Below are positions 8,889 to 17,633 of a stretch of 64,000 nucleotides of DNA, in pieces (the stretch's first letter is position 1; the number at the start of each line of letters is the position of its first letter). The notes beneath the pieces were generated by a model, which searched no databases, was not told the origin of the DNA, and saw nothing but the letters and a program-made list of their open reading frames with translations. The translations under genes were made by a program, and so were the position numbers. Source of the stretch: Myxococcales bacterium (GTDB lineage: Bacteria; Myxococcota_A; Polyangia; Polyangiales; Polyangiaceae); assembly GCA_016706225.1 (NCBI GenBank), contig JADJKB010000016.1, positions 1 through 64,000 on the forward strand. Reading direction: 5' to 3'.

Positions 8889-10210
8889 GGCAGTCGTTCT
8901 CCGGGCTTGATGCCGATCAGCGCACGCAACACATCCAGCCGCTCGGCGCGCTCCGCGAGCAGGCGTTCGTATTCGAGGCGGGCATCGAGCTGCGCTGCCC
9001 AATTCTGGAGTACCGAGACGAGCTCGACCTTGGCAAACACGTAGTCCTCGATGCTGGCATCGAGGGCCTGGTCGGCCTCCGGGATCAGCTCTTTCTCGTG
9101 AATACCGACCTCCTTGCCCAGCCGCTCGATGGCATCCACCTGCTGTTCAACCTCTGTCTTGACGTCGAGCGCCAGCGAACGCGTGGCAGCTCGGGCCTCG
9201 TCGAGTCGATGACGTTCCTCTCGTACCCGAGCGGACTGTTTGGTCTCGGACCAGATGGGCAGCGTTCCACCGAAGCTGATGACCCCCATGTCCGCCCCCT
9301 CGGTCGGATCGCCCTTGGCCGCGAAGCGCAGCCGATACCCGACCGACACCATGAAGTCCGGCAGGCGATCTTGCTTCGCTTCGCGGATTCGATTCGCACT
9401 CACGCGCTCGCGCGCGCTGCTCACTGCGAGATCCGGGTTCTTCTCGCGCGCCATGCGCGCGAGCTTGCGCCGGTCGAGTTTCGCCACGACGAGGGGCGGT
9501 CCTCTGGTGGGACCCAGATCGCCGGTCGGCGAGCGGCCTACGGCGGCGAGTAGTTCACGCTGCGCCGAGCGAACCGCCTGCCGGCGGCGTTCCACGAGCG
9601 CGCGCACGCGGCTGTGAGCGACCTGGCTTTGCAGTGCGTCTTGCTGGGCGGCCTGCGCGACGGAGAATCGGGCGTGGACGGCGTTGGCGAGAGCGTTGAT
9701 CGCGTGCTCGCTCTCGCCGGTGATCAGCTCGGCTCGCTCCGCGAAGTGCAGGCGCCAATACGCGCGGCTCACGCCAAACGCGACGGCGAGGCGCGTGGCT
9801 GCCAGCTCCTTTTCGGAGACTGAGATGTCAGCCCGAGCAACGTCGCCGCGGCGGCGCAGCTTGCCTGGGTAGGGCAGGGTCTGCGAGAGGGTGAACAGTA
9901 CGCCGGTCATGGCGCTCGCGTTCAGCCGCGGGTCGTCGAACGGAACGTTCTGGAGCGAGCCCATCAACACGGGATCCGGCAGGCTCTCCATGCGTGAGGG
10001 GATCTCTCGTCGGGCTCTGACTGCGGCCTTTGCCTTGGAAGTTCGCGGGTGTCGTTCCATGGCTTCGTCCACCAGCACGCTCAGCGATGGCGCGTCGGGT
10101 TTTGCTCCCGTCGCCTTCGGCGGCTCGGCGAGGGCAACACTCGGCAAGAGCCAGAGCGCGCCGCAGACCATGAGCAGCGCCAGTTCAGCGGGCTTCGGTG
10201 TCGCGGGCAT
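8885..10210 (-). CDS. TolC-family outer membrane efflux protein 1
   Basis: Outer-membrane channel of about 441 residues, intact. Signal peptide MPATPKPAELALLMVCGALW ending at VALAEPP, then the two OEP repeats with long coiled-coil helices (LRRRGDVARADISVSEKE; RVREERHRLDEARAATRSLA). I place the start at 10210 rather than the open-frame start at 10228, because a sigma-54 promoter at 10239-10225 predicts transcription from 10213. First gene of efflux operon 1. Confidence 0.88.
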   Translation of the reverse strand: MPATPKPAELALLMVCGALWLLPSVALAEPPKATGAKPDAPSLSVLVDEAMERHPRTSKAKAAVRARREIPSRMESLPDPVLMGSLQNVPFDDPRLNASAMTGVLFTLSQTLPYPGKLRRRGDVARADISVSEKELAATRLAVAFGVSRAYWRLHFAERAELITGESEHAINALANAVHARFSVAQAAQQDALQSQVAHSRVRALVERRRQAVRSAQRELLAAVGRSPTGDLGPTRGPPLVVAKLDRRKLARMAREKNPDLAVSSARERVSANRIREAKQDRLPDFMVSVGYRLRFAAKGDPTEGADMGVISFGGTLPIWSETKQSARVREERHRLDEARAATRSLALDVKTEVEQQVDAIERLGKEVGIHEKELIPEADQALDASIEDYVFAKVELVSVLQNWAAQLDARLEYERLLAERAERLDVLRALIGIKPGERLP

Positions 10211-10224
10211 GCCGACACCACAAC

Positions 10225-10239
10225 GCAAGCTCTGTGCCG
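10225..10239 (-). promoter_or_regulatory. sigma-54 promoter of efflux operon 1
   Basis: CGGCAC-AGAGC-TTGC on the minus strand. The predicted start is at 10213, three bases before the ATG at 10210. No clear GTGACC palindrome lies nearby. Confidence 0.72.
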
Positions 10240-10264
10240 GGCTCGGACACTGGTGTCACTGTGG

Positions 10265-10280
10265 CGGCTCGGATCGTGCA
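10265..10280 (+). promoter_or_regulatory. sigma-54 promoter of outer-membrane barrel gene
   Basis: CGGCTC-GGATC-GTGCA; predicted start at about 10291, eight bases before the ATG at 10299. It diverges from the efflux operon promoter 26 bases away. Confidence 0.6.
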
Positions 10281-10298
10281 GACGATCGGAGGACTGCC

Positions 10299-11072
10299 AT
10301 GAGTGACACTCCGTTGCCTCGCCGCGATCGGTGGTTTCCCGTTCTGCTGGTGCTGGTCGCGTCGACGTCGGCGCGGGCGCAGGTTCGAGCCCCCGCTCCG
10401 CGCGGGCCCGCCTTGGCGCCGCAACCCGAACGTCCTGCGGATGACCCGCGCGACTCATCGTCGGCGCACCCTCGCCGCCAGCCCGTCGAGTTGCACTTGC
10501 TGGCGGGCTTCGGCAGCGCCATCTGCGCCGATAAACAGCCCGATAGCGAGTGCGCCGCGGCCGGTGGGACGGCGTTTGCGCTCGCTGGGGCCTGGCGTTT
10601 CCATGACCACTTCAGCTTGGGTCTCGAGATGGCCATCTGGAGCTTCTGGCCTCGGGACTCGTGGCGGGGAAAGCTCGGCACCGAGGCCTCTGACGCGAAG
10701 TTCAGCTCGACCTACCTCGCCCCGTTCGCGCGCTGGTATTGGGTCGAGCCGAGCAAGCTCAATCCGTACCTGCAGGGCGGCTTCGGGGTCGGCAAGCTGA
10801 CCACCGAAGCCAAGAATGACAGTGGCGTCTACGCCTACTCGGCGAAGGGGCTGGCGTTCCCGGTTGCGGTCGGTGCGGACTGGCAGCTCTCGGAGTTCTT
10901 CCGATTCGGTGTGCAGCTTGGCGCCTACCTCCATGTGTCAACCCAGGTTTGCGAGACGAGCATGGGCAGCGAGAGCTGCCGTAGTCCCGGCAAGAACTCC
11001 GAGGGCAAGCGTGAAGGATTAGCCCTGCCCTGGCGCGCGGTCGCTGTAGGAACGTTTGCGTTCGGCGGTTGA
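10299..11072 (+). CDS. Outer-membrane beta-barrel protein
   Basis: 257 residues with signal peptide (WFPVLLVLVASTSARAQ), a Pro-rich linker, then alternating beta-strand segments such as VELHLLAGFGSAIC, FSLGLEMAIWSFW and YLAPFARWYWVEP, and a closing strand (VGTFAFGG). This matches small OmpA/OmpW-like barrels by pattern only. It contains Cys pairs (SAICADKQPDSEC; CETSMGSESC) likely to form disulfides. It is divergent from the TolC/Cus operon, so it may serve the same stress response. Specific family not identified. Confidence 0.75.
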   Translation: MSDTPLPRRDRWFPVLLVLVASTSARAQVRAPAPRGPALAPQPERPADDPRDSSSAHPRRQPVELHLLAGFGSAICADKQPDSECAAAGGTAFALAGAWRFHDHFSLGLEMAIWSFWPRDSWRGKLGTEASDAKFSSTYLAPFARWYWVEPSKLNPYLQGGFGVGKLTTEAKNDSGVYAYSAKGLAFPVAVGADWQLSEFFRFGVQLGAYLHVSTQVCETSMGSESCRSPGKNSEGKREGLALPWRAVAVGTFAFGG

Positions 11073-11088
11073 GCCGAGCCTGCTGGCG

Positions 11089-12006
11089 TCAACCGTGGCG
11101 CCGCCACGCGAGCCCACCGCTCTCGAGCACGCCGGGCCACGCATCGACGTATTCAGCTCGTTCGCCGGGCCCTGACACATCGATCCAGACGGCGTGCCCA
11201 GTGCCGGGCGGCCGGACGTCGATGTGAACGAACAAACTGTTCGGATAGAAGCCGCATGCGGCGTCGATGAACCTGCGGCACTCGCGGAATAGTTCCTCAT
11301 TCGGCACGCCCGCGACGCTGATGTCGAGCGCTCGCCCCTGTCGGTGGCGACTCGTCGCGCGATCCCGGCGATAACCGCTGTAGATCGTGATGACGCGCCC
11401 GGGAAATCGGTCCGCGAGGCGTTGGGTCATCCACAGCAGCCTCGGGCGCAAGAGCTTCACTCCGTCCACCCACTCGTCGTCCACCTCGCGCTCCAAAACC
11501 GGAGTGAGCGGGAGAGGGAGCAGCGGGCGAGCCGCGCCCTCCTCCCGCGCGAGGATACTCACTCGATCCAGCGCATCGGGCGCGATGCCTCCGTTGCAGT
11601 CCAAGAGCCGGAGTGTGTCGTGTTCGTTACCGCGCCGCAGTGAGACGGGCTTTGGGGTGTCAGCATCACAACCTCGAGCCAGCTCGAGGGGAAAATCTGC
11701 TGTCGCCGACCGCCAAGGTGAAAACCCGAAACGCTCACCCGAGGGGCGAAGATACGGTTGCAACAGCGACGCGGGCTGAGACAAGGCCAAGCCCGCCGGA
11801 TCAACGGACAGGCTCAGCGCGTTCCACGCCTGGTTTGGGGCCAACGCGGCGAGCAAGAGCAGCGCTCCAACGGTCAGGATGACCTCGCAGTGGCTTGTGT
11901 CCTCAGCGTCACGAGCGGGAGTTTCAGCACCGTCGGTCTCATGCCCCCTCGACACTGCAGACGCTGTGCCAGAACTAAGCTCGTTTCGGATGGGCGTCTG
12001 GCGCAT
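11089..12006 (-). CDS. YcbK-like M15 peptidase (DUF882)
   Basis: The C-terminal half holds the peptidase M15/DUF882 zinc site pattern: IYSGYRRDRATSRHRQGRAL with the His and Asp ligands (SRHRQGRALDI) and a later SLFVHIDVRP. A hydrophobic segment (VILTVGALLLLAALAP) serves as a signal anchor. Such proteins cleave peptidoglycan crosslinks. The N-terminus is uncertain. The open frame starts at 12006, but a good sigma-54 element at 11971-11957 predicts transcription from 11945. The ATG at 11942 there is out of frame, which suggests a frameshift near 11885-11900. Confidence 0.72.
   Translation of the reverse strand: MRQTPIRNELSSGTASAVSRGHETDGAETPARDAEDTSHCEVILTVGALLLLAALAPNQAWNALSLSVDPAGLALSQPASLLQPYLRPSGERFGFSPWRSATADFPLELARGCDADTPKPVSLRRGNEHDTLRLLDCNGGIAPDALDRVSILAREEGAARPLLPLPLTPVLEREVDDEWVDGVKLLRPRLLWMTQRLADRFPGRVITIYSGYRRDRATSRHRQGRALDISVAGVPNEELFRECRRFIDAACGFYPNSLFVHIDVRPPGTGHAVWIDVSGPGERAEYVDAWPGVLESGGLAWRRHG
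11957..11971 (-). promoter_or_regulatory. sigma-54 promoter upstream of M15 peptidase
   Basis: TGGCAC-AGCGT-CTGCA on the minus strand; predicted start 11945, three bases before an ATG at 11942. It lies inside the longer open frame, hence the doubt on the gene's start. Confidence 0.6.
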
Positions 12007-12044
12007 GCAAGGGTGAAAAGAACCTGTGACGGTGGCGCGCGGAT

Positions 12045-12061
12045 GCGACCGATCTGGTCAC
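12045..12061. promoter_or_regulatory. GCGACC-N5-GGTCAC operator
   Basis: One good palindrome, with a degenerate partner 19 bp upstream (left arm GTGACG at 12026). It lies 63 bp upstream of the sigma-54 promoter at 12124, a typical enhancer distance. Confidence 0.65.
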
Positions 12062-12123
12062 TTCGCGAGCGCGAATCTGCGTTCCGGCGGCGGCTTTCGA
12101 GCGCTTTCGACGAGCCCCCCCGA

Positions 12124-12139
12124 TGGTCTGATGGTTGCA
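12124..12139 (+). promoter_or_regulatory. sigma-54 promoter of gene at 12172
   Basis: TGGTCT-GATGG-TTGCA, full match at the conserved GG and GC. The predicted start is about 12150, giving a 22-nt leader with a clear Shine-Dalgarno. Confidence 0.75.
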
Positions 12140-12171
12140 GACCAACGCTGCAGCAACCCGGAGGAAAGCTG

Positions 12172-12627
12172 ATGAAAACGGTAGAACCGAGGTCCCATGC
12201 CTGGCTGATCGTGCTGGAGGACGGCGCGAAGTGGCCGGCTTGGGTCGATGAACATCGTGTCGATGAGGACACCGCGGTGATCGTCCAGCAGCCCGGACAG
12301 AGACAGCACTCGCTCATCCAGCGAGTGCGCGAGCTCTCCGTCGAGCTCGCTACGAGCGGACGCTCCGTCACCCGCGCGGTTCTTGCGGTGGGAAGCGCGG
12401 CCCCTGTCGGGCAGTGGGCCCGCAGGTCAGAGCTTTCGCGTGCGATGCTCCAGACGGTGAGCCGAGGAACGGGTGCTCTCGTCATCGTTGCCGATGACCC
12501 GATCCCTCGCGAGCGGCACGAACTCTTGGCGTTCTGCGGGTCACTGGCCAGGATGCCAGTCGCGGCCGGTATTGCAGTACTGCTGGAGCTGGAGGCACAG
12601 GAGGCGCCGGAGCGCCGCTCGGCGTGA
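12172..12627 (+). CDS. Conserved-looking alpha/beta protein, unknown
   Basis: 151-residue soluble protein with no signal peptide or TM segment. Beta/alpha alternation is suggested by TRAVLAVGSAAP and TGALVIVADDPIP, as in a small Rossmann-like fold. No family recognised. The start is supported by GGAGGAAAG seven bases upstream and by a sigma-54 promoter with an operator. It converges with the HEAT-like gene, leaving 113 bp between them. Confidence 0.75.
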   Translation: MKTVEPRSHAWLIVLEDGAKWPAWVDEHRVDEDTAVIVQQPGQRQHSLIQRVRELSVELATSGRSVTRAVLAVGSAAPVGQWARRSELSRAMLQTVSRGTGALVIVADDPIPRERHELLAFCGSLARMPVAAGIAVLLELEAQEAPERRSA

Positions 12628-12654
12628 GCCGCGGGGCTGCGGCCGCTCATTTCT

Positions 12655-12691
12655 GTGACCCAGGCGGTCATGTGGTGACCGAACCGGCCAC
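12655..12691. promoter_or_regulatory. Tandem operator between convergent genes
   Basis: Two palindromes, 12655-12671 (GTGACC-N5-GGTCAT) and 12675-12691 (GTGACC-N5-GGCCAC), spaced 20 bp. They lie after the stop of the gene at 12172 and before the 3' end of the HEAT-like gene, where no promoter is expected. No sigma-54 element was found close by on either strand. Confidence 0.7.
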
Positions 12692-12740
12692 ACCGCGGCG
12701 TCCGTGCCGCACGGCGACAGGTCGCGCTTCCGCAGGTGCC

Positions 12741-13684
12741 TCACCGACGGCTGCTGCGTGCGATGTTCAGTTCCAATCGCCCCCGCAGCGCCGAAGCGTC
12801 CTTCCTCACGTCGGAGGGGGCCCCGCGCTCGGCCCGGCGCAGGGCGGGGAGCGCCGCAGGGTGCTCGACCATCAATACCGCTCTCGCGATTGCCGTCCGG
12901 AGCTGGGCGTTCCCGCGCGAAAAGCCCCGGGCCAGGGCCGTCGCAGCCGCTTCACGAATGGCGTCAGCCTGTTTGGCGTCGAGCCTCGAGGCGGCAATCG
13001 CCCAGCTGGAGCCCACATAACCAAGAGCGCGGGCCGTTGTCACTGCCAGCGCATCGTCGATGGGCTCGGCGAGCACGCTCGCCAACCTCTCCGCCACATC
13101 CAGCGAGCGGCAGTGTCCAAGCCCCGCAATGGCCTCGGCGCGCCTCGGCTCGCCCGCGCGGACGTGTGACAGGAGCAGAGCTCTGTCGCGCGCGCGGCAG
13201 AGCATCCCGAGGCCGGCCGCAGCGCTGCCCACGAAGCGGGCATCTTGGGCTCGCGTGAAGACCGCCTCCAGGACCGGCCCTGCTCGCGGGTCGCGGGCAA
13301 AAGCAACGGCCTGAAGCAGACCATCCCCGAGAGCGATCTTTTGTGCGTCATCGAGGCCAAGCGTGTCCGCGCGCCACGCGACCATCTCGAGCATCGGCAG
13401 CAATGCTTCTCGACCCAAACGCATGAATGCCCGCGCGGCAGTCGGTTGGTTGTTCCTCGACTTCATCATGCCCGCACTGCGGAAAGTGTCGACAGCGCGA
13501 GCCGCTCGGAACATGGCGGGGTTGCGGGCTCGTGCGCGCGCAATTTCGGCTTCAGACTGGCGCGGGAGGCCGGGTCCAGAGCGGCCGGCGTGAGGACGAC
13601 GCCCTCGGCCCGCGCGTGACGTGCGGTCGCTGCCGCACCGACGACGAGCAGAGCACCGAACAGGAGCTTCGTGAACTTGTTCAT
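12741..13684 (-). CDS. Secreted HEAT-repeat-like protein, frameshifted
   Basis: About 314 residues. Signal peptide from MNKFTKLLFGALLVVGAAA to ARAE, then a helical-repeat body with repeated A.GLG..., such as AEAIAGLGHCRSLDVAERLA and TTARALGYVGSSWAIAASRL, in the style of HEAT or PBS-lyase repeats. The frame breaks near 13540-13560: the N-terminal frame reads to SLKP, and the body resumes at EIARARARNPAMFRAA. It starts four bases after the arginine deiminase stop, so it is in the same operon and may be a partner or scaffold for it. Confidence 0.72.
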
Positions 13685-13688
13685 GCAA

Positions 13689-15473
13689 TCACATTCCCTG
13701 GTCTTGGTTGGCGGCGTCCCACCACTTGGGTTCAGCAGGCGTTGGCAGGGCGCTCCAATTGCTGGCACAATGAACGTCGCCCAAGAGCACGTGGTAGTTC
13801 CACGAATCTGCGAACCGCACGTCCAGGCCATTCCCGTCGGAGCCCAGCTTCATCGCGGGATCCTCGAGGCGCGCGAGTAGCTCCTTGGCGAACACGTCCT
13901 CCCCACCGACCATTGGCCCGAAGGTCTGCGCGAACACCGCCGTGTTGCCGTTGGCGATCACTCTGATGTTCGCCGTGTCCGGCAAGTAAGCAATCTTGCC
14001 GCCGTCGATCTCCTCGTAAAACACCGGCACTTCGACGAAGTCCTCCTCAGTCAGCCCAGCCCGCTCCGCGAGCGTTGCGTGCATCTCCTCGATGTGCAGC
14101 TGTGCCTCTTGATTCCAGCCCATCATGGTGGCGTCACCCAGCACTTCCGCGACCGTCGTCTGCCACTGCTTCGCCTCGAAATCGACTTTGCCCTCGAAGA
14201 TGGGGGCGTCGCCGTGCCCCTCGGCCTGCCACTTCTCGAACAGGGTTTTGCAGAGCGCTGGTGAGTTCTGGATCATCTTGAAGCCGCGCGGCGTCGCGGC
14301 ACGCACTGCCCCGTAGACTTCGTCCATGTGCCCGACGACGAGCCAGCTGGTATCCAGGTAGATCGGTGGCTGCACCTGTTGGGCTGCGTAGAAATCCCGC
14401 GTGCTCTGCTTGATCCCCGCTCCGAGCAAGAGGCGCCCCGCTGGCGCTGCAGGATATGGCGGAAGCGCTTCGTGGTTTCCGTGAGAGTCGTAGGTGCTTC
14501 CCGTGCCGAGCTCCGTGGCCTCGTCGAACAGTACGGCCACGGCGCGTTCTGGCCCGAGCATGTGCTTTTTCAAGAAGGCCAGCGGCAGATGGTCCGGATT
14601 CTCGTCGCGGCCCCAGGGGCGCGGATTGAAGACTTTCATGACGTGACCACCACCGTCTTTTGCGGGCATCCCGGTCCAGCCTGTCTGGAACCAATCCTCG
14701 AACCAGATGTCGGCCGACCCGTCCACATAGCTGTCAGGTACTAGCTGAACAGTCAGCCCCGCCCCCTCCACCGCATCGGTCATCGTCGCCACGAAGTCGG
14801 GAGAAAAGTCGCTGAAGTACACCGTGTCGAAGGGGCGCAAGTTGTGGTTCATCAACCACGGCGCGGCACGCAGCTGCACCGTGTCCTCTCCGATCGGCCC
14901 TGCAGCATCGCTGACCGAGAACGTGAGCGTGGCAAGCCCCTGCCAGTCTTGGTTTTCGGACCGTACGAAGTCCCTGCCCTCGATGCCAAGCTCAACCCCG
15001 GCCTGTAGGTCAGCGGTCGACAGCGACAGCGGCTGATTCGTGTCGATCGAGACCCAGCCCGCCGGAGTTCGCTGGAAAACCCGCACGAACCCCCGAGCTG
15101 CCAGGTCGAGCTCGACCGTTCCGCTCGCCGTCTGCGACGCCGCAGGCCAGGGCCGCGCGATGACTCGCGCCAGATCCAACTCGTCGGCGGGGCCATTCAC
15201 CAGCTCGTCCTGGTTGTCCGCAATACCGTCGCCGTCGTCGTCGTCCAAGTTGATCAGAAATACTGCGCCGCTATCCCTGCTCCAGGTCTCTTCACCCGCT
15301 TGTTCGCTCGGGTCATCGAGGTCCACGATGCCGTTGCGGTTGTTGTCGGAGAGGAGGTCGACGACCGGCGCCGCGGGTTGCCGCGAGGGCGATCCGGTAT
15401 CCCCACAGGCCCAGAGCGCGAAGCAAGTCACAACCAGTGTTGCGCGACAGAGCGCACAGGAGTTCTTTTTCAT
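13689..15473 (-). CDS. Protein-arginine deiminase (PAD) lipoprotein
   Basis: 594-residue lipoprotein (MKKNSCALCRATLVVTCFAL, lipobox LWAC). After an acidic DxDxDG calcium-loop-like stretch (INLDDDDGDGIADNQDE) it has the PAD catalytic fold. Residues are in family order: Asp in WFEDWFQTG, His and Asp in VVGHMDEV, and the nucleophile Cys in GDVHCASN. PADs convert protein arginine to citrulline and are usually calcium-dependent; here the enzyme should be outside the cytoplasm. ATG 15473 is chosen for the lipoprotein signal. Sigma-54 promoter at 15523-15509; the HEAT-like protein follows four bases downstream. Confidence 0.9.
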   Translation of the reverse strand: MKKNSCALCRATLVVTCFALWACGDTGSPSRQPAAPVVDLLSDNNRNGIVDLDDPSEQAGEETWSRDSGAVFLINLDDDDGDGIADNQDELVNGPADELDLARVIARPWPAASQTASGTVELDLAARGFVRVFQRTPAGWVSIDTNQPLSLSTADLQAGVELGIEGRDFVRSENQDWQGLATLTFSVSDAAGPIGEDTVQLRAAPWLMNHNLRPFDTVYFSDFSPDFVATMTDAVEGAGLTVQLVPDSYVDGSADIWFEDWFQTGWTGMPAKDGGGHVMKVFNPRPWGRDENPDHLPLAFLKKHMLGPERAVAVLFDEATELGTGSTYDSHGNHEALPPYPAAPAGRLLLGAGIKQSTRDFYAAQQVQPPIYLDTSWLVVGHMDEVYGAVRAATPRGFKMIQNSPALCKTLFEKWQAEGHGDAPIFEGKVDFEAKQWQTTVAEVLGDATMMGWNQEAQLHIEEMHATLAERAGLTEEDFVEVPVFYEEIDGGKIAYLPDTANIRVIANGNTAVFAQTFGPMVGGEDVFAKELLARLEDPAMKLGSDGNGLDVRFADSWNYHVLLGDVHCASNWSALPTPAEPKWWDAANQDQGM

Positions 15474-15508
15474 CAGGATCCCGTCCAGCCGATGACGCGC
15501 CCCGCAGT

Positions 15509-15523
15509 GCACACGGCGTACCG
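15509..15523 (-). promoter_or_regulatory. sigma-54 promoter of PAD operon
   Basis: CGGTAC-GCCGT-GTGC, followed by A, on the minus strand. Predicted start 15497, giving a 24-nt leader to the ATG at 15473. Tandem operators lie 43-78 bp upstream. Confidence 0.72.
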
Positions 15524-15565
15524 TTGCTCTGCGAGCCAAAATCAGTGCGTGCGGGTGTGGCTGCC

Positions 15566-15601
15566 GTGACCAATTCGGTCAGGCGTGATCTCTTGCGTCA
15601 C
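15566..15601. promoter_or_regulatory. Tandem operator, PAD / Cys-rich lipoprotein
   Basis: Palindromes 15566-15582 (GTGACC-N5-GGTCAG) and 15585-15601 (GTGATC-N5-CGTCAC), 19 bp apart, between divergent genes. A weaker -12 motif (TTTGCA, 15636-15640) lies toward the plus-strand gene. Confidence 0.72.
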
Positions 15602-15706
15602 GTTCCTGGCAATCACCGTTGGGCGTGCGCAATGTTTGCATGCACAATCTCGACAAAGGAGACGTCCAATCCGCATCCGTACCAACGTGTCAGAAAGGAC
15701 GGAGTC

Positions 15707-16240
15707 ATGCTGTTCCGAATCGTTTTGTTCTCGTTGTTGGTCTTGCCCTTCGCGGGGTGCCACATGTCGAGCTGGGATGCTGAGCATGGCTGTTCAGCGA
15801 ACGGAATGTGCGGCGGCAACGGCACCAGCGTCGACGGCTGCGATTCGGATGGAGCCTGCGCGTCGAACGAACGTTGCAGCCGGGAAGGGCGTTGTGTTCA
15901 GAGCAATCCGACGAACGCGTGCACGAGCGACGCCCAGTGCGCGCAGGGCAGCTACTGCGATCCAAGCCAGAACCGCTGCGAAATCGGGACTCTCTGCGAC
16001 GCCGAGAGTGATTGTGGCGAAGGCTTCAACTGCAATCTCGCGCACGCAACGTGCGAGCCCGCAGCTGCTCCGACCTGTGGCGAGCTTGGAACAGAGGCGG
16101 AGTGTGTCGGGCGTAGCGACTGCGTCACGGTGTATGCCGGAGTGAACTGCTCGTGTGGCGCGGACTGCACGTGCAAAGGTGGTGAGGCAGGGTGCGTCTG
16201 CCAGAGCTTCGAGTTCTTCCGCTGTGCACCGGCGTCCTGA
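15707..16240 (+). CDS. Cys-rich lipoprotein (EGF/Dickkopf-like repeats)
   Basis: 177-residue lipoprotein (MLFRIVLFSLLVLPFAGC). The mature part has about 27 cysteines in repeats of the form C.SD..CA.G.YCDPSQNRCE and C..ESDCGEGFNCN, a pattern common in extracellular proteins of myxobacteria. It ends in a CSCGADCTCKGGEAGCVC cluster. AAGGACGGAG precedes the ATG. It may bind metal or be disulfide-locked; function unknown. It shares an upstream operator region with the PAD operon. Confidence 0.82.
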   Translation: MLFRIVLFSLLVLPFAGCHMSSWDAEHGCSANGMCGGNGTSVDGCDSDGACASNERCSREGRCVQSNPTNACTSDAQCAQGSYCDPSQNRCEIGTLCDAESDCGEGFNCNLAHATCEPAAAPTCGELGTEAECVGRSDCVTVYAGVNCSCGADCTCKGGEAGCVCQSFEFFRCAPAS

Positions 16241-16352
16241 TTGCGCCTCCCAACGCCGAACTTGGGCGATACCCAACGCCGCGTTCAAACTGGCCCGCGA
16301 CGCGGCCTTCTTCGCCACGCGCCGGGCGTACGACACGATTGGCCCGTCGCTG

Positions 16353-16367
16353 TGGAACGATGGTTGC
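16353..16367 (+). promoter_or_regulatory. sigma-54 promoter of TRASH-type lipoprotein
   Basis: TGGAAC-GATGG-TTGC, followed by T. Predicted start 16379, two bases before the ATG at 16381; it decides that start over the in-frame ATG at 16360. Confidence 0.72.
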
Positions 16368-16380
16368 TTTAGCCGCCAGC

Positions 16381-16788
16381 ATGATCAAGTCGTGGATGGT
16401 TCTCCTTGCGGCGATGGTGGTGGCGGGTTGCGAAAGACCCGAGAGCGGGTCCGGGACGAGCAGCTCGGGCTCGACCACTCAGACGCTGCTCGAGCGTGTC
16501 GAATCCAAGAAGGTATGCATGGTCAACAATCGGTACATGGGTCAAGACCAGACCGCTGTCGTCGTGGACGACAAGACCTACTACGGTTGCTGCCCCGGAT
16601 GTGAGAAGCGACTGAAAGAAGAACCGGCAGTCCGTAGCGCGACCGATCCCGTCAGCGGCCATCGCGTCGACAAAGCCAGCGCCGTCATCGGCAAGCGCAA
16701 GACCGGGGGCGACGAAAATGTACTCTACTTCGAGAGCGACGAGACCTTCACGACGTTTGGCAGCAAAGAGAACCGCGGCGGACGATGA
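16381..16788 (+). CDS. TRASH/YHS-like metal-binding lipoprotein
   Basis: 135-residue lipoprotein (MIKSWMVLLAAMVVAGC). It has a single TRASH-like module: KVCMVNNRYMG, then YYGCCPGCEKRL and a DPVSGHRVDKA segment, with Cys and Met in metal-ligand positions. Such modules bind Cu, Zn or Hg in sensors and chaperones. The location among efflux genes supports a periplasmic metal-trapping role. The mRNA is predicted to be leaderless from the promoter above. Confidence 0.83.
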   Translation: MIKSWMVLLAAMVVAGCERPESGSGTSSSGSTTQTLLERVESKKVCMVNNRYMGQDQTAVVVDDKTYYGCCPGCEKRLKEEPAVRSATDPVSGHRVDKASAVIGKRKTGGDENVLYFESDETFTTFGSKENRGGR

Positions 16789-16920
16789 AGTGATGCACCA
16801 GGCGGCGCCCACTGCCCACCGCAAGGAGTGAATTGCGCCCCGTCACGGCGCGGGATGTTTCGCCGGATTTTGAGCCGGATCATCGCGGGGGCTCGGTTGT
16901 GGCGCCGGGTCCTGGGGGGC

Positions 16921-17605
16921 TCAGCGGGCGGCTGCTGCACGCGCGCGGCGGCGGACCTCGCCGACGATCTGCGGATCGCTGCTGCGGATCCGGATGGACC
17001 GGCCGTCACTGCTGAGTTCGACGCGGATCCCCGGGAGTCGGAACGGGCAGGCCGAGTCTTGGAAGTGCTCTGCCCGCGCGAGCGCCTGCTGGCAACGCGC
17101 TGAAGCAAGGAGCTGGTCGAGCGGGCGCCCGTCGACGAAGCGCAGTTGCACGCCGACGGAGGTATCTTCGACGATGGCCGATTTGCGGTCCAGCGGGCAA
17201 GACGCTCTGCTTCCCGGAAGTATCCCGGCGCACTCGGCTTTCACTCCGTCCTCGAGCACTTGGGCGGCATGAGAGTGCTGTCGGGCTCGGTCGCGGTTCT
17301 CCAGTGCTTGGTCCCTGTGTCGGATTATACTCTCTGTTTGCGTTACCCACCGTGGGGCTCCCCAGCGCGGGATTGTCGGCGTTGATGGCAGGCACGCTCG
17401 GAAAGCCATAACTCGTTGGGGCGCTGGCGTGCGCGTTCGGGTCGTAGTTGGCTTCGTGCTGCGCCGCCGTCCGGGCATCCGCCTGAGCTTTCGCCCTGTG
17501 CGCCTCGAGCGACATGTCGTCCGGTTGGGTCCCAGAGCTCGCGGCACCACACGCTGTGATGCCCAGTGATGTCATGCTGAATAGGACGGCGAATGATTGG
17601 CGCAT
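16921..17605 (-). CDS. DMS-family lipoprotein, paralogue 3, frameshifted
   Basis: Third member of the family. Signal MRQSFAVLFSMTSLGITAC, then QPDDMSLEAHRAKAQ, NYDPNAHA, and REYNPT; the frame then breaks near 17325. The remainder continues with HSHAAQVLEDGVKAEC, SCPLDRKSAIVEDTSV, CQQALARAEHFQDSACPF and a C-terminal EVRRRARAAAAR. One missing base restores about 228 residues. It starts 28 bases after the cyclopropane synthase stop, so it probably shares that transcript. Confidence 0.75.
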
Positions 17606-17633
17606 CTGGTTGGCTCCCGCGCTTGGTCCCAGA

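Noticed and set aside
15614..15640. Possible sigma-54 promoter of the Cys-rich lipoprotein
   Set aside because: The -12 TTTGCA is good but the -24 lacks GG; noted only as weak.
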